NCBI RefSeq assembly: GCF_011745365.1
Contig: NW_024468910.1
Location: 4,823,172-4,887,171, forward strand
DNA from: Cryphonectria parasitica EP155
Taxonomy: Eukaryota; Ascomycota; Sordariomycetes; Diaporthales; Cryphonectriaceae
Reading direction: 5' to 3'
Length of the DNA: 64,000 bases
Position 1 is the stretch's first letter. Each line of letters begins with the position of its first letter. The notes beneath the pieces are model-generated. The model was not told where the DNA came from, made no database searches, and worked only from the letters and a program-made list of their open reading frames with translations. The position numbers and the translations under genes were made by a program. Positions 24,012 through 36,130 of the stretch are shown in pieces.

Positions 24012-27000
24012 TATCTCTATAATTACTAGCAATGCTAAAAAAGTATATAAGATGAATAAGCTTGCTATATATAATAGTAATTAAAAGATACTATATAGAT
24101 TTCTTATTTACTGTAGAGTATATTTTTTGCATTATACAATCCAGTTTACTAAGAAATCTGAGAAAATTATTCTTATAGAGATTTATCTTGAAAAGAATAC
24201 TTTTATCTAGTATAAGCCTTCTTTATATAACTACTTGAAGCATTAGAATAATTCCAATGTATATATTTAGAATACTAAGAATATATTTAATTTCTTTGCA
24301 AGCTTTGAAAAAGCTTTTAAGAAAATCTTTAGCAATTCTAATAAAGAATATATTATAGCTCAGCAGCTTATAAATCTCAAGCAAATCAAATCAGCTTCTG
24401 CTTATATAGTTAGATTTAAATAATTCTTAATAAAATTCTTATAGAAAAATAAGAATCTTATGAAATATTATTATAAGGAATTTAAGAATAATATTAAGAA
24501 TAAAATCTTTAAGCAGAATTAGCTAGAGAACTTTGCAATATTCTTTAATTAAGCAATCTGTATTAATAACTATTTGTATGAATAATAAATAGAAAAGTTT
24601 AAGAAAGAAGGAAGCTAAACTTGAAAGTTTTTAGCTAATATAAATAAGAAATTCCAATATAAAAATAGTAGTTAATAGAGCAGTATAGCTTAAAGCAGCA
24701 CTATATATGCTAGTTTTATAGAACTTAATACAGCTAATAAATAATATAATAAGAAAAACAGTATTACTTAATATAATTACAATAAACAGAAATATATAGT
24801 ATGCAATTGCTATTAATCTTAGAAGAACAAATAGCAATTAGTTCAGAAAGAATACTAAGTAAATATTGCTTAGCAATAGAAACTCAATTAACTAAGCAAA
24901 AACATTCTCTTAAAGCAAGTATTGAATTCTATTAATTATGAAAGTTTCAGCTGAATATTCTGCTATAATAATAACTGCTTAATATATTTCTCAAGTAAGA
25001 AAAGCTTAGAATAATTCTCTTAGAAATCTAGATGCTATAAGCAGATAGCAATAAAAGAGCAAGTATATATATTCAGTATAATTATAAGCAGCAATGATTC
25101 AAACTACTTTGATATTACTGAATAAAGTATTTAGATATTGAAAGAAGGATTTAGCAACAATATCTTTTATTATTTCTTATTATCTAAGCTAGATATTATA
25201 ATCAGAGATATGAATAAAGGATGATATTCTCTTAGCTATTAGATAATACATATATCAAGCTACCAAACGATTGCTTCAGATAATATATAAATAAGGAAAC
25301 AGAGTAATAGCAGTATAAAACAATGCTTTATATGATTTATATTAATAATAAGATTTGTAACTAGTATTAATAAAGAAAAAACTAGGAATAATAATAATAC
25401 AAGCAAAGATAAGCTAAAAAGCTTGCTTAAGAAGCAGCAAAGCAAGCTTAGAGAAAGAATAAGCAGCTTTTAATAATTCCAAAAAGCTAGAATTGCTTAT
25501 AAAGGAATTGCAGATAATTAAACTAAAACGATTTCTATATAAAGCTTTTAAAGCAAACTATGCTCATATCAAGCTCAACATATACATTCAAGAATATAAG
25601 TACAGTATACTATTAGATAGTAATACTCAGGGAAACTTTATATCTCTATATATTATTAATTAAGCATAACTACAATGAAAATAAAAGAAATGATTATATA
25701 TTCTTAGCATTATAAAAGAATAATCTGTTATATATAATTAAGAAGTAATTAATAAGAAAACTGATTATCTATCTATTTTAATTCAAGAATATATAATCAG
25801 AGTTTCTTTTAATATTACAAATATAGTATAGCATAAGCTAATTATAGAACTTCTATAGCTTAAGAAATACAATTCTCAAATCAATTAAACTACTAGCTAG
25901 ATCTTATAAGAACAAGCTATACCTAAAGAAATAATTGCAATCAATAATACAGAATAAAAGCTAGTTATTAAAGAATACTCAGAAAAAGAAGCTTTATACA
26001 ACTTTATATATACTTTCAAATTAGCAGAGCTAGCAGCTTAAGAAGAAGAATCTAGTAATAAGCAAATTCAAATAATACTAGAGTACTAACAGATTAACAA
26101 AATAATAGAAGCAAGATTCTTAGTAAGTTAGTTCGTTCTAGAGTAATAAGAAAAAGCTTTAGAATATGAATTATAAACCTATACAGAAATTTCGAAACCA
26201 AGCTCTCAAGCAATCAGTTCAGCTTAGAGCGAACGCTTAAGGCTCTCAAAAATGCTATCAAAAACAATAAATGAAAAGAAGTATGCTTAATAATACCTAC
26301 TATTCCTCCAAATAGCAGAAATAGTATATAAGCTAGAATTAATACTTGCAAGCATATTATAAGAATATTACAAATTCAAGAAATTATTCTAAGAAGAATT
26401 AGATACAGAATTGCTAGAATATAGCTTATATAATTATAAGATTCTGCTATAAGAAGAAAAATAGCTTAAGTTCTTTCTTATTTACAAACTAGATAAAGTA
26501 TAATTAGAAATACTTAAGAAATACTTTAATAAAAATCTTAAAAAGAAATATGTATAATTATTATAATTATCAGCAGAATATCTTATTCTGTTTATATTCA
26601 AAAAGAATAGTAAGCTTAGATTATACATTAATTATAAGCAATTTAATAATATTATAATCAAGAATTAATATCTATTACTACTTATTAAGAAATTATAAAA
26701 TAGATTGCAAGAAGTATAGTAATTTATAGCTCTAAATTTGAAAAAAGCTTATAATCTAATCAGAATAAAAGAAGAAAAGAAATGAAAGACTGCTTTTAGA
26801 ATATGCTACAAATACTATAAATATTTAATTATGCTCTTTAGTTTAATAAATGCTTTAGCTTTATTCTAAGAAATAATTAATTATATTCTATATAAGCATC
26901 TAAACTAATTTATTATTATATATCTTAATAATATTCTTATTTACTCTTAAATATTGAAAAAGTATAAGAAATATATAAAAATAGTATTGCAAATACTTTA

Positions 27001-29145
27001 AAATGCAAAACTTCTTATAAAATCCGCAAAAAATCACTTCTATATATAAAAAGTTAATTATCTTAGATTTATAATCAAATCAGATTATATTAAGCTATAA
27101 AAAGATAAAATAAAAGTTATTAGAAATTAGCTAATTTCTAAGAATATTAGAAATATTAGATTTTTTCTTAAATATATTAATTTCTATAAGTAGTTTATTA
27201 AAAACTATAGCTAAATTATATATTTTCTTATAAATCTTACTAAAAAAAAGCAGCTTTTCAAATAAATTTCTAAAATATAAGAAGCTTTTAATAAGATTAT
27301 TAAATATATTATCTTAGAACTAATTCTGTATAAAGCAGATCTTTATAAATCTTTTAAAATTAAAATTAATATATTAGAATATATACTTGAAGAATAACTT
27401 AATTAGCAAGATGATTAAGAATATCTAAGAATTATAAGCAACTTTTTGAAAAAGTTAAATAGCTTAGAAATTAATTATAAAATCTTAAATTAAAAGCTTA
27501 TAATAATAATAAAAGCTTTTAAAAAATAATAATATTATTTTATTAATATATAATATTTAATTATAATTTATTCAAATTATAAGAATTTAATTATATTTAT
27601 AATAACTAAAGTTTTAAATAAGCAATAAATTAAATAAGCAGAATTTCTCTTATAATTTGATTTTAGAATTATATATTATAAGAATTTAGAAAATAAATAA
27701 GCAGATGCTTTTAATAGAAAATCGGATTATCAAAATGCAGATTTCTTAGATATATAGAATATTTTTGCTCAAAATGAATTAGAAAATCTTATTAATGCAT
27801 ATAAAGAGCTGAATATTGCTTTTAGAATTAAATTCTTAGAAAAGAATTCAGAATTAATAATTTTAAATAAATAAAATAACTATATTAAGAATATATATAA
27901 TGTATTAGTATATAAGCATTAGAAAGTTAAAATAATTTATAAATGCATTAGAAGATATTAAAATTTATTAAGCTTTAGAAAAAGAATTAAGAGCATTTTA
28001 TAATAATATAATAGCTATAAGAAAAACAAAATAGAAAAATATAAGCTTTATAAATTATTATATCTCTTATTAATACTTATAATTATTTAGCAATTTATTA
28101 GTCTAAACTTTATTATTAAGCTATTTCTTTTATAAGAACTCTTAATTAAAATATAATATAATAGCATTTTAGTAGTAATTTGCAAACTAAGCAAATATAT
28201 TTACTTTCTTTCTTATAAGAAAAGCAGTATAATAGAAGAACTTATATATATATTCCTCAGAATAATTATTGCTAACTATAGCATGCTAAAGAAAGTAATT
28301 TCCAATAGAAATAGAAAGTTCAACTTAAAGTTTTAAACTTTGCTTATAAAATAATTTAAAATATACTATAGAATATTTATAATATTTTATCTGCTAATAA
28401 ATAAATAAATAAAAAGAATAAATCAGATTATTAAATAATATCTTTAATATTATATTAATCAGAAATAGAATAATTAAGTTAATTTATTGCTTCTTGCATA
28501 ATTCGCTTATAATAATACAAATATAAGCATAATAAAGAAGTTATTATTCTTTATATTCTATAAATATAATCTAATAGCTTATTATAAAATATTGCTAAAA
28601 GTAAATGCAAAAGCTGCAAATAAAAGAATTAGAAAAATTAAGAAGATTTAAAAGAAACTTTAGTTAGAATTATAATTCATTTAGAAATAAATAATATAAT
28701 ATATAAATTTTAAAAAAATTGAGAAATTAATTCTATAGAAAAAAGATAAGATCTACTTACTTCGAAAAAATATCAAAATAACTAAACTAAGTAACAAACT
28801 TAATTATAAGAAATTAGAACTATTCAAAATCTTGTAATAGATTTCTCTAATTAATTACAAATTAGTATTATCTTATAAAATAAGAATATATTCAGTTTTT
28901 TATATCTTATTACTAAAATCAGCAGCATAGAAAATACTAATAGATAATATAATAGAAATAGAAAATAATAAATCAGAATATAAAATAAAAAAGATTTTCA
29001 AATATAGAAATATAGATATTACAAAAGAATATCTCATCAAATAGAAAGATTATTCAGCAAATAAAAATTCATAAGAATTACAGAAAAATGTAAAAAATGC
29101 TTAGAAAAAAGTAGCTAAGTATTAGAAAAAAAAAGAAATCAGCAT
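24012..29145 (+). pseudogene. gag-pol remnant, second part of the chimera
   Basis: The sequence begins inside gag (TTATCTCTATAATTACTAGC, equivalent to 5653 in the complete copy), so leader and gag N-terminus are missing. It continues through the zinc-knuckle region (about 24765-24810), protease (about 25610), RT (about 26390-27080), RNase H (about 27340-27700), integrase core (about 28130-28620) and chromodomain (about 28950-29110). RIP stops occur throughout. Confidence 0.75.
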
Positions 29146-29790
29146 CTAGAACAATCACTCCATCCCGAACCGAGATTCAAAAGCTTCAGAAATTTCATCC
29201 TTCAGAAAACCCAACCAGTTTATTACAGAGTTCTCCAAGTTTATAGAATTCCAATCAAAACTCTCAAAGAAAGAATTCTCAGCTATAACAGCAGATTTTT
29301 CAGCTATTACAGCCTACACTTCAGCAGCAATACGCACCCTCTCAGCTTCAGCTTCCTCAGCTTCCTTCTTCTCAAGCTCTTTAAGATTTTTGAGATCTTA
29401 ATAAATAGCTCGAAATATTCTTTTATACTATATTTTTTTTTATTAATATAATCTAATTAACTTTAGCTTCAATTTTTCTATTTCATTCTCTAGTTTTTAA
29501 TATTAAGTAAAAATAAAAAGAAGTTTAGCAGTATTTATTAGTTCTAAAATATTATACTTAGTATAATTCTGGAAAATATATTCCGAATAATAAGATAAAT
29601 TATAAGAAGAAACAATATATAATTCTAAACTCTAATTATTGCAATAGGAACAGAGATGTATATCGAAACTATTTGAAAGAATAAATTGAAGAAGAAAGCT
29701 TTTCTGCTTCTTCTTATTAGAATGAGAATTCGAGGATTTCAGTTTTGCAACTTTATTTTTCATCTTAATTAGAAAAGCATAACTATATAT
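29146..29790 (-). pseudogene. Antisense ORF (chimeric element)
   Basis: Minus-strand frame of 215 codons between positions equivalent to the start (now ATA) and stop of the other copies. The C-terminal half is well preserved: a run of alternating Glu, Ala and Lys (EKKEAEEAEAERVR), then NSFFESFDWNS and NWLGFLKDEIS before the final stop. The N-terminal Cys region is more degraded. Same length as the copy at 3716. Confidence 0.6.
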
Positions 29791-29855
29791 ACAGATAGCT
29801 TGCTGAAATACTTACAGAAGATTATTAAGAATAATAACTAATAGAAGGAAGATAA

Positions 29856-30356
29856 TATTATAACTCATCTAATATGCAGATTATGAAATAAATCATAAGT
29901 AATAAGAATCAGATATTAAGAATTCAATATTCTAATAAAACATTGATTATATAACTCAGAGTTAGGATTGTAAAGAAGAGAGGATCGCTAGATTCGCTAG
30001 TGATCCCGACGAGCCTTATACCTTGAATCGCTAGACTCGCTAATAATCTCAACGAGCCTTACACCTTGAATTGCTAAACTCGCTAGCAACTCCAGCAATT
30101 CATACTGAAGAGCTGAATATATAATCATACATTCATTACCATTAGATAGATTCAGTACATAGCTCTTCAGTTATCAATCTAAGTATCAATCTAAATATTA
30201 GATTACTTTCTTATTCTAATAGCTCCAAAAGCAGTGAATACTTGCATAATTATCCTGGTTATATTTCTGTATTCAAGGCTTATACTTAGCACTGCTCTTA
30301 TTAGCATAAATCCCTTTATATACTTTGGAATCTTCGGATTGCTGCAGTGCTTATCA
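29856..30356 (+). repeat. 3' LTR of the chimera, about 501 bp, with tandem repeats
   Basis: It starts TATTATAACTCATCT after the purine tract AATAGAAGGAAGATAA and ends near GTGCTTATCATA; the exact right end is uncertain by a few bases. It is the longest LTR in the window because U3 has more than two copies of a 43-bp repeat. It abuts the RT of the minus-strand element at 30357, so its element was inserted there. Confidence 0.8.
29984..30103 (+). repeat. 43-bp tandem repeat in LTR U3 (about 2.8 copies)
   Basis: Units begin at 29984, 30027 and 30070, each starting A(T)TCGCTAGA-like and passing through CGAGCCTTAYACCTTGA; the third is partial. Each unit holds an imperfect palindrome built on CGCTAG. 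The LTR at 92-554 has one unit fewer. The differences between units are transitions. Confidence 0.8.
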
Positions 30357-33300
30357 TATGAAGAGTATGATCAAATATTCGTAGTATTTGTAGCGTATTC
30401 TGAAAGCAGTTTTCCATTCCTCTTCTTTCTTTATTCTGATTAGATTATAAGCTCTCTTTAAATCCACAGCTATAAATCACTATATTCCTTGCAATTTATC
30501 TTGCAGTTCCTTAATAAATAGCAATAAATATTAGTTCTTAATTATAATATTATTAAGTTGCTTATAATCAATATATAGCCTGAGCTTACTATTCTTCTTA
30601 GATATAAACAGAATGGGATATTCTGCTGATAATTATAATGATTATATATATTTCTTCTTAAGATTTTCATTAAAATACTTTCTAAGCATCTCTAGTTATA
30701 TCTTGTTTAATCCGTAGATAGAGAAGAACTTAAGCTGTTTTTCTTCTTATAGCAGGATCTTGTAATTATATAAGCTGTATTCAAGCAATTCTATATTTAA
30801 TTCTTTCTGAAACAATTTCTTGAATTTGTAATATTTCTATAGTATGCTTGCAAGTATTAGTTCTAATTCATATACTATTTCTGCTATCTGAAGGAACAGT
30901 AGATATTATTAAGCATGCTTCTTTTCTGATAGCGTTTTTGAGAGCCTTAAGCGTTTGCTCCAGGCTGAACTGATCGCTTGAGAGCCTGATTTCGAGATTT
31001 TTGTATAAATCTACAATTCACATTCTGAAGCTTTTTCTTATTGCTTCAAAGCAAACTGATTTGCTAAGAATTTCGCTTCTATTATTTTGCTAATCTGTTA
31101 GTACTCTAGCACTATTTGGATTTACTTATTACTAGATTCTTCTTCTTGAACTGCTAGTTCTGCTAGCTTGAAAGTATATATAAAGTTGTTTAAAGCTTCT
31201 TTTTCTGAGTATTCTTCAATAACTAATTTTCATTCTGCATTATTGATTGCAACTATCTTTCTAGATATAGCTTGTTCTTATAAGATCTAGCTAGTAGTTC
31301 AATTAATTCGAGAATTATACTTCTTAAGCTATAAAAGCTTTATAATCAGCTTATGCTATGCTATATTTATAATATTAAAGGAAATTCTAATTATATATTC
31401 TTGAATTAAAATAGATAAATGATTAGTTTTCTTATTAATTACTCTTTAGTTGTATATAACAGATTATTCTTCTATAGTGCTAAGAATATATAGCTGCTTT
31501 TTTTATTTCTATTGTAGTTATATCTGATTAATAATATATAAAGATATAAAGTTTCTTTAAGCATTATTATTCAATAATACGCTATACTTATATTCTTAAA
31601 TATATATATTAAGCTTAATATAAGCATAGTTTGCTTTAAAAGCTTTATATAGAAACTATTTTAATCTGATTATCTGCAGTTCTCTTATAAGCAATTCTAG
31701 CTTTTTGAGATTATTAAGAGCTGCTTATTCTTCCTTTAAGCTTATTTCACTGCTTCTTAAGCAAGCTTTCTAACTTATCTTTGCTTATATTATTATTATT
31801 TCTAATCTTTTCTTTATTAATACTAATTGCAGATCTTATTATTAATATGAATTATATAAAGTATTATTCTATATTGCTATTACTCTATTTTCTTATCTAT
31901 ATATTGCTTGAAGCAGTTATTTAGTAGCTCGATATATATATTATTATACTGTCTATTGAAAACTTTTCTGAAGCATAGTTTTTGTTTCTTAATAGCTTGA
32001 AGAATTTGTTCTGATTTTCTAATAAGAAATTATTCATATTGCACTTTTTCCAAGAAATGCATTCTGCAGCTATAATAAGCATAAGAAATCTATACTAATT
32101 TGTAGTATAGTGTTGTGGTGGCCAGGGTGGTAGTCCGTGGGACATGGAGTACAGTGGGTCAAGGGTTCTCATACATATAAAGAATACCACCCACTTTTCA
32201 AATTCTTTAGCTATAGAAAAAAAAAAAGCATCCTTTCTCTTCCTTTCAATTTTGAACCCTTTGGACAGATCTAAGACAGGTTTTTCATCCTGTTCTTGCG
32301 CCCGTGTGGCCTTAGTTTGCTGTTCTCATCTGTACAGGCACGCTTGGGTTGCATGAGCTCTTGCCTATTGCTTCGGCAGCTGTTTGTCCCTTTTTCTTTC
32401 GAGAGCGATGGCGCCCTAGTTCTGGTTCAATAGGTTATGAAGTAAGCTGATTCAAGAGTTCTTATCTTGCTATATTTTGATGTTTTGCAAGGAAATATAG
32501 ATAAAAAGCTTTTCTAGCTCTATTTCATAAATAAGATATTCAATCTATATTGTTTCCTTGTTTTATCCAATGCTGAAGAGGAATCTTTCTTTCCGAACTT
32601 CCGTAGAGCTATTGGATTTGCTATTTACAAAAAACTCTGATAAATCGCTAAGCTATCTAGCTTAGCTTAATTCTTCTATTGTTTAAAGAGTATTTTCAAT
32701 ATTATTTAAGTATTTATATTAATAGCTAAGAGAGTATTATTCTCTATTTATATCTCTAATTATAATGCTTAATATAAATAATAATAAATAATAAAAAGTA
32801 TTATTACTAAGTTCTTTCTCTAATGCTTAAATACTTTATTTAATAATATTAAAGCAATTCGAGTTGCTGCTGCTTATAATTATACTAAGCATATATCCTT
32901 GCTCTTCTATTGCTATCTGTTTGTAGCGCTTAGATTTCTAAGAGAATTATTCTAAGCTTTTCTTACTTAAGAAATATATTAAGCAATTATTATTATAGCA
33001 GAATGTTTAGCTAAAACTTTTATAATTAATAGAATTTAATATTTGCTTTAAGGGAATGTTTTTGCTTAATTGATTGAATTTCTATTGCTAAGCAATATTT
33101 ATTTAGTATTCTTTCTGAATTAATTGCTATTTATTCTTTCAAAATTAATAATAGTTATATAATATATATTCCTATTTATTGCAATTATAATAAGTAATAT
33201 TATTTCTTTTACTATACTACTTATTAGTAGTATTAAGTTTTATGAAATCAGTATATATAATACTGTTCTAAGCTATATTGCTATATTAATTATTATTTTT

Positions 33301-33530
33301 ATATTAGAATTTCTTACTTATATTAGCTAAAAATCTTTAAATCTAGCTTTCTTTCTTCTTAAATTTCTCTACTTATTATTCATATAAATAGTTATTAATA
33401 TAGATTGCTTAATTAGAAAATATTATAAAGTTCTTTAGCTAATTCTGCTTAAAAATTTTATTCTTAATATTATTCTTAAATTCTTTATAATAATATTTTA
33501 TAAGATTCTTATCTTTCTATAGAAGCTTTG
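30357..33530 (-). pseudogene. RT N-terminus, protease and gag of the truncated minus-strand element
   Basis: The reverse strand encodes part of gag (about 33530-31700), the protease region (about 31620-31500) and RT up to about the AFRI.Y.YYEYLI segment at 30357-30420. The frame matches the plus-strand copies but is riddled with stops. Gag is interrupted at 32111-32429 by an unrelated insert and at 33530 by a complete element. Confidence 0.72.
32111..32433 (+). mobile_element. Short RIP-free insert inside gag (possible SINE-like element)
   Basis: This stretch (319 bp plus one duplicated ATAG) has normal base composition with many CA, GG and CC steps, in sharp contrast to its surroundings. 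Comparison with the same gag region at about 15835-15870 shows a clean insertion. ATAG occurs at 32107-32110 and again at 32430-32433, after which the host sequence resumes. TGGCCAGGGTGG (32119-32130) and GGGTCAAGGGT (32156-32166) loosely resemble Pol III A and B boxes. An A11 run is at 32217-32227. There are no terminal inverted repeats. It entered after RIP of the host or escaped RIP by being short or single-copy. The SINE identity is only a guess. Confidence 0.45.
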
Positions 33531-33980
33531 TGTTATGACTCATCCAACATGCTGATCACAGGATAAGCCCTACCAACCAAGGGACTAGATATTACAATCC
33601 AATGTTGAATACCAATCAGAATTATATAACCCGGATTAGAGTTGCTAGCGCAACTATGTTAGCTATAAACATAGTCAACATATTCGGAGAAATAACTATA
33701 AGGAATTATAATATAGTTAGGTTAGTTAGAACTGAAGAGCTAGATATATAAGAACATGTTCATTACCATTAGATAGATCCAGTACATAGCTTTTCAGTTA
33801 TTAATCTAAGTATCAGATTACTCTCTACTCTGATAGCTCTAAAGACAGTGAATACTTGCATTGCTTACTGAGACTTGTACAGTTTCGTATTCAAGAACTT
33901 AGCACTTTGATACTGCTCTTATTAGCATAAATCCCCTTTATATACTTTGGAATCTTCGGATTGCTGCAGTACTTATTACA
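33531..33980 (+). repeat. 5' LTR, 450 bp
   Basis: It starts TGTTATGACTCATCCAAC and ends AGTACTTATTACA. The U3 type is the same as in the LTR at 4985 (GGATTA.AGTTGCTAGCGCAACTATG). The promoter-like GAGCTAGATATATAAG block is at about 33737. Confidence 0.92.
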
Positions 33981-36130
33981 TTTTGATAATTCTTGTTCAA
34001 GAATAGTTCAGTATTACCTCTTGAGCAATACAGAATATGATAGCTTCTCTAGGAATCTCTTCGTTCTTGCATACTTCTACTCAGGAAGAATTGGTTAATC
34101 AGGTATACTAGCTTACTTAGCGTATTCAGGATCTGCGCAAACAACAGCAAGCTTAGAGCGCTACTATTGCTAACCAGCAGACTTAGCTAGCTTAACAAGC
34201 TCAGCAAGCATAGTTTACTTCTGCAGTTACTAGTAGTGCTAAAAAGATATATAAGATGAACAAGCTTATTATATATAATAGCAATCAGAAGATGCTATAT
34301 GAATTCCTTATCTACTGTAAGATATATTTTTTGCATTATACAACTCAGTTTATTATAGAATCTGAAAAGATTATCTTTGCAGAAACTTATTTCAAAAAGA
34401 ATGCTCTCATTTAGTACAAGCTTTCTCTATACAATTACTTGGAGCATTAGAATAATTCTAATATATATATTCAGAATATTAAGAATATATTTGATTTCTT
34501 TGAAAGCTTTAAGAAAGCTTTCAAAGAAATCTTTGATAATTTAAATAAAGAATGCATTATAGCTTAGCAGCTTATAAATCTCAGATAGATCAAATTAGTT
34601 TCTGCTTATATAATCAGATTTAAGCAGCTTTTAGCAAGATTTTTGTAAGAAGATAAGAATCTTATGAAATATTACTATAAGAGATTCAAGAATGATATTA
34701 AGAATGAAATCTTCAAACAGAATTGATTAGAGAACTTTGCAATATTCTCTAATTAAGTAATTCGCATTAATAATTATTTATATAAATAATAAATAAAGAA
34801 ATCTAAGAAAGAAGAAAGCTAGATTTGAAGATTTTCAGCTAATATAAGCAAGAAACTCCAATATAAGAATAGTAGATAATAGAGCAATATAGCTTAAAGT
34901 AGCATTATATATGCTGATTCTATAGAACTCAATACTGCTAATAGATAGTATAGCAAGAGAAATAGCATTACTTGCTACAACTGCAACAAACAAGAATATA
35001 TTATATGCAACTGCTATCAATTCTGAAAGAACAAATAGCAACTAGTTCAGAAAGAATGCTAAGTGAATATTGCTTGATAATAGAAATCCAATCAACTAAG
35101 CAAAAACATCTTCTTGAAGCAAGTATCAGATTTTATTAATTATAGAAGTCTCAGCTAAATATTCTATTATAATAATAACTGCTTAATATATCTTTTAAGT
35201 AAGAAAGATTCAGAATGATTTCCTTAGAAATCTAGATGCTATAAGCAGATAGCAATAGCAGAGCGAAGGTATATGCTCAGCATGATTATGAGCAGCAACA
35301 ACTCGGACTGCTCTGATGTTACTAAACAAAGCATTTAAGCGCTGAAGGAAGGGCTTAATAACAGTATTCTTCGCTATTTCTTATTATCTGTATTAGATAC
35401 TATAATCAGAGAAATGAACAAAGGATAGTATTCTCTTGATTATTAGTATAAATATCTAAATAATACTGAAAATGCTTTTCAAGCAATGGAAAGATTAAGC
35501 TAGAACGAGCAATCTAACAATTTACTGGAATCTCCTGTAAACAATGAATCTAAGAAGCTTATAGAAAGATTTCTCTTTGATATTAGATAAAATAAGGAAA
35601 TAATATGGATTGAATATCTTGTTTATAGGATAGAACTAGAGAAGCTTTTTATCTGTATTTCCTTGCAAAATATTGAAGTATAAGAAGATAAGAATTCTCA
35701 AATTAGCTTATTTTACAATTTATATTATGAATTAGTATGAATCTTCTGCATTTATTATAGCTGCAGAATACATTTCTTGGAGAAGGTATAATACAAATAG
35801 TTCTCTATCAGAGAATTAGAACAAATCCTTCAGGCTGTTAAAGAATAGAAACTTCGCTTCAAAGAGATTCTTAACAGATAGCATTACAATGCATACATCG
35901 GATTACTAAATAACTGTTTTATACAATATATAAACAAGAAAATAAAATAATAGCAGTACAAAACAATGCTTTGTATAATTCATATTAACAATAAAGCTTG
36001 CAACTAGCATTAATAGAAGAAAGATTAGGAATAATAATAATATAAGCAGAAGTAAGCTAAGAAGCTTGCTTAAGAAGCAGCGAAGCAAGCTTAGAAGAAT
36101 AAGCAGTTCTTAATAAATTCAAAAGAATAG
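33981..36130 (+). pseudogene. Leader and gag with zinc knuckle (second complete element)
   Basis: The leader has a short inverted repeat (ATTCTTG/CAAGAAT) at about 33988-34004. Gag follows from about 34070: a Gln-rich start, capsid-like part, and zinc knuckle at 34973-35014 reading CYNCNKQEYIICNC (His to Tyr). Coding-like sequence continues to the protease. Hydrophobic frames on the opposite strand (34835-35041, 35906-36088) are mirror images of Lys/Asn-rich coding and are not listed as genes. Confidence 0.75.

Larger units (their letters stand above)
19244..30356 (+). mobile_element. Chimeric Ty3/gypsy element (two elements joined at about 24011)
   Basis: A 5' LTR (19244-19682), gag, protease, RT and RNase H of one element run into the gag of a second element at about 24011. 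The second element then continues through pol and the antisense gene to a 3' LTR (29856-30356) of a different U3 type. No LTR lies at the join. The outer 5-bp flanks do not match, the left flank is unrelated AT-rich sequence, and the right flank is the RT of a minus-strand element. This fits a deletion or unequal recombination between two neighbouring elements, not a single insertion. Confidence 0.8.
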
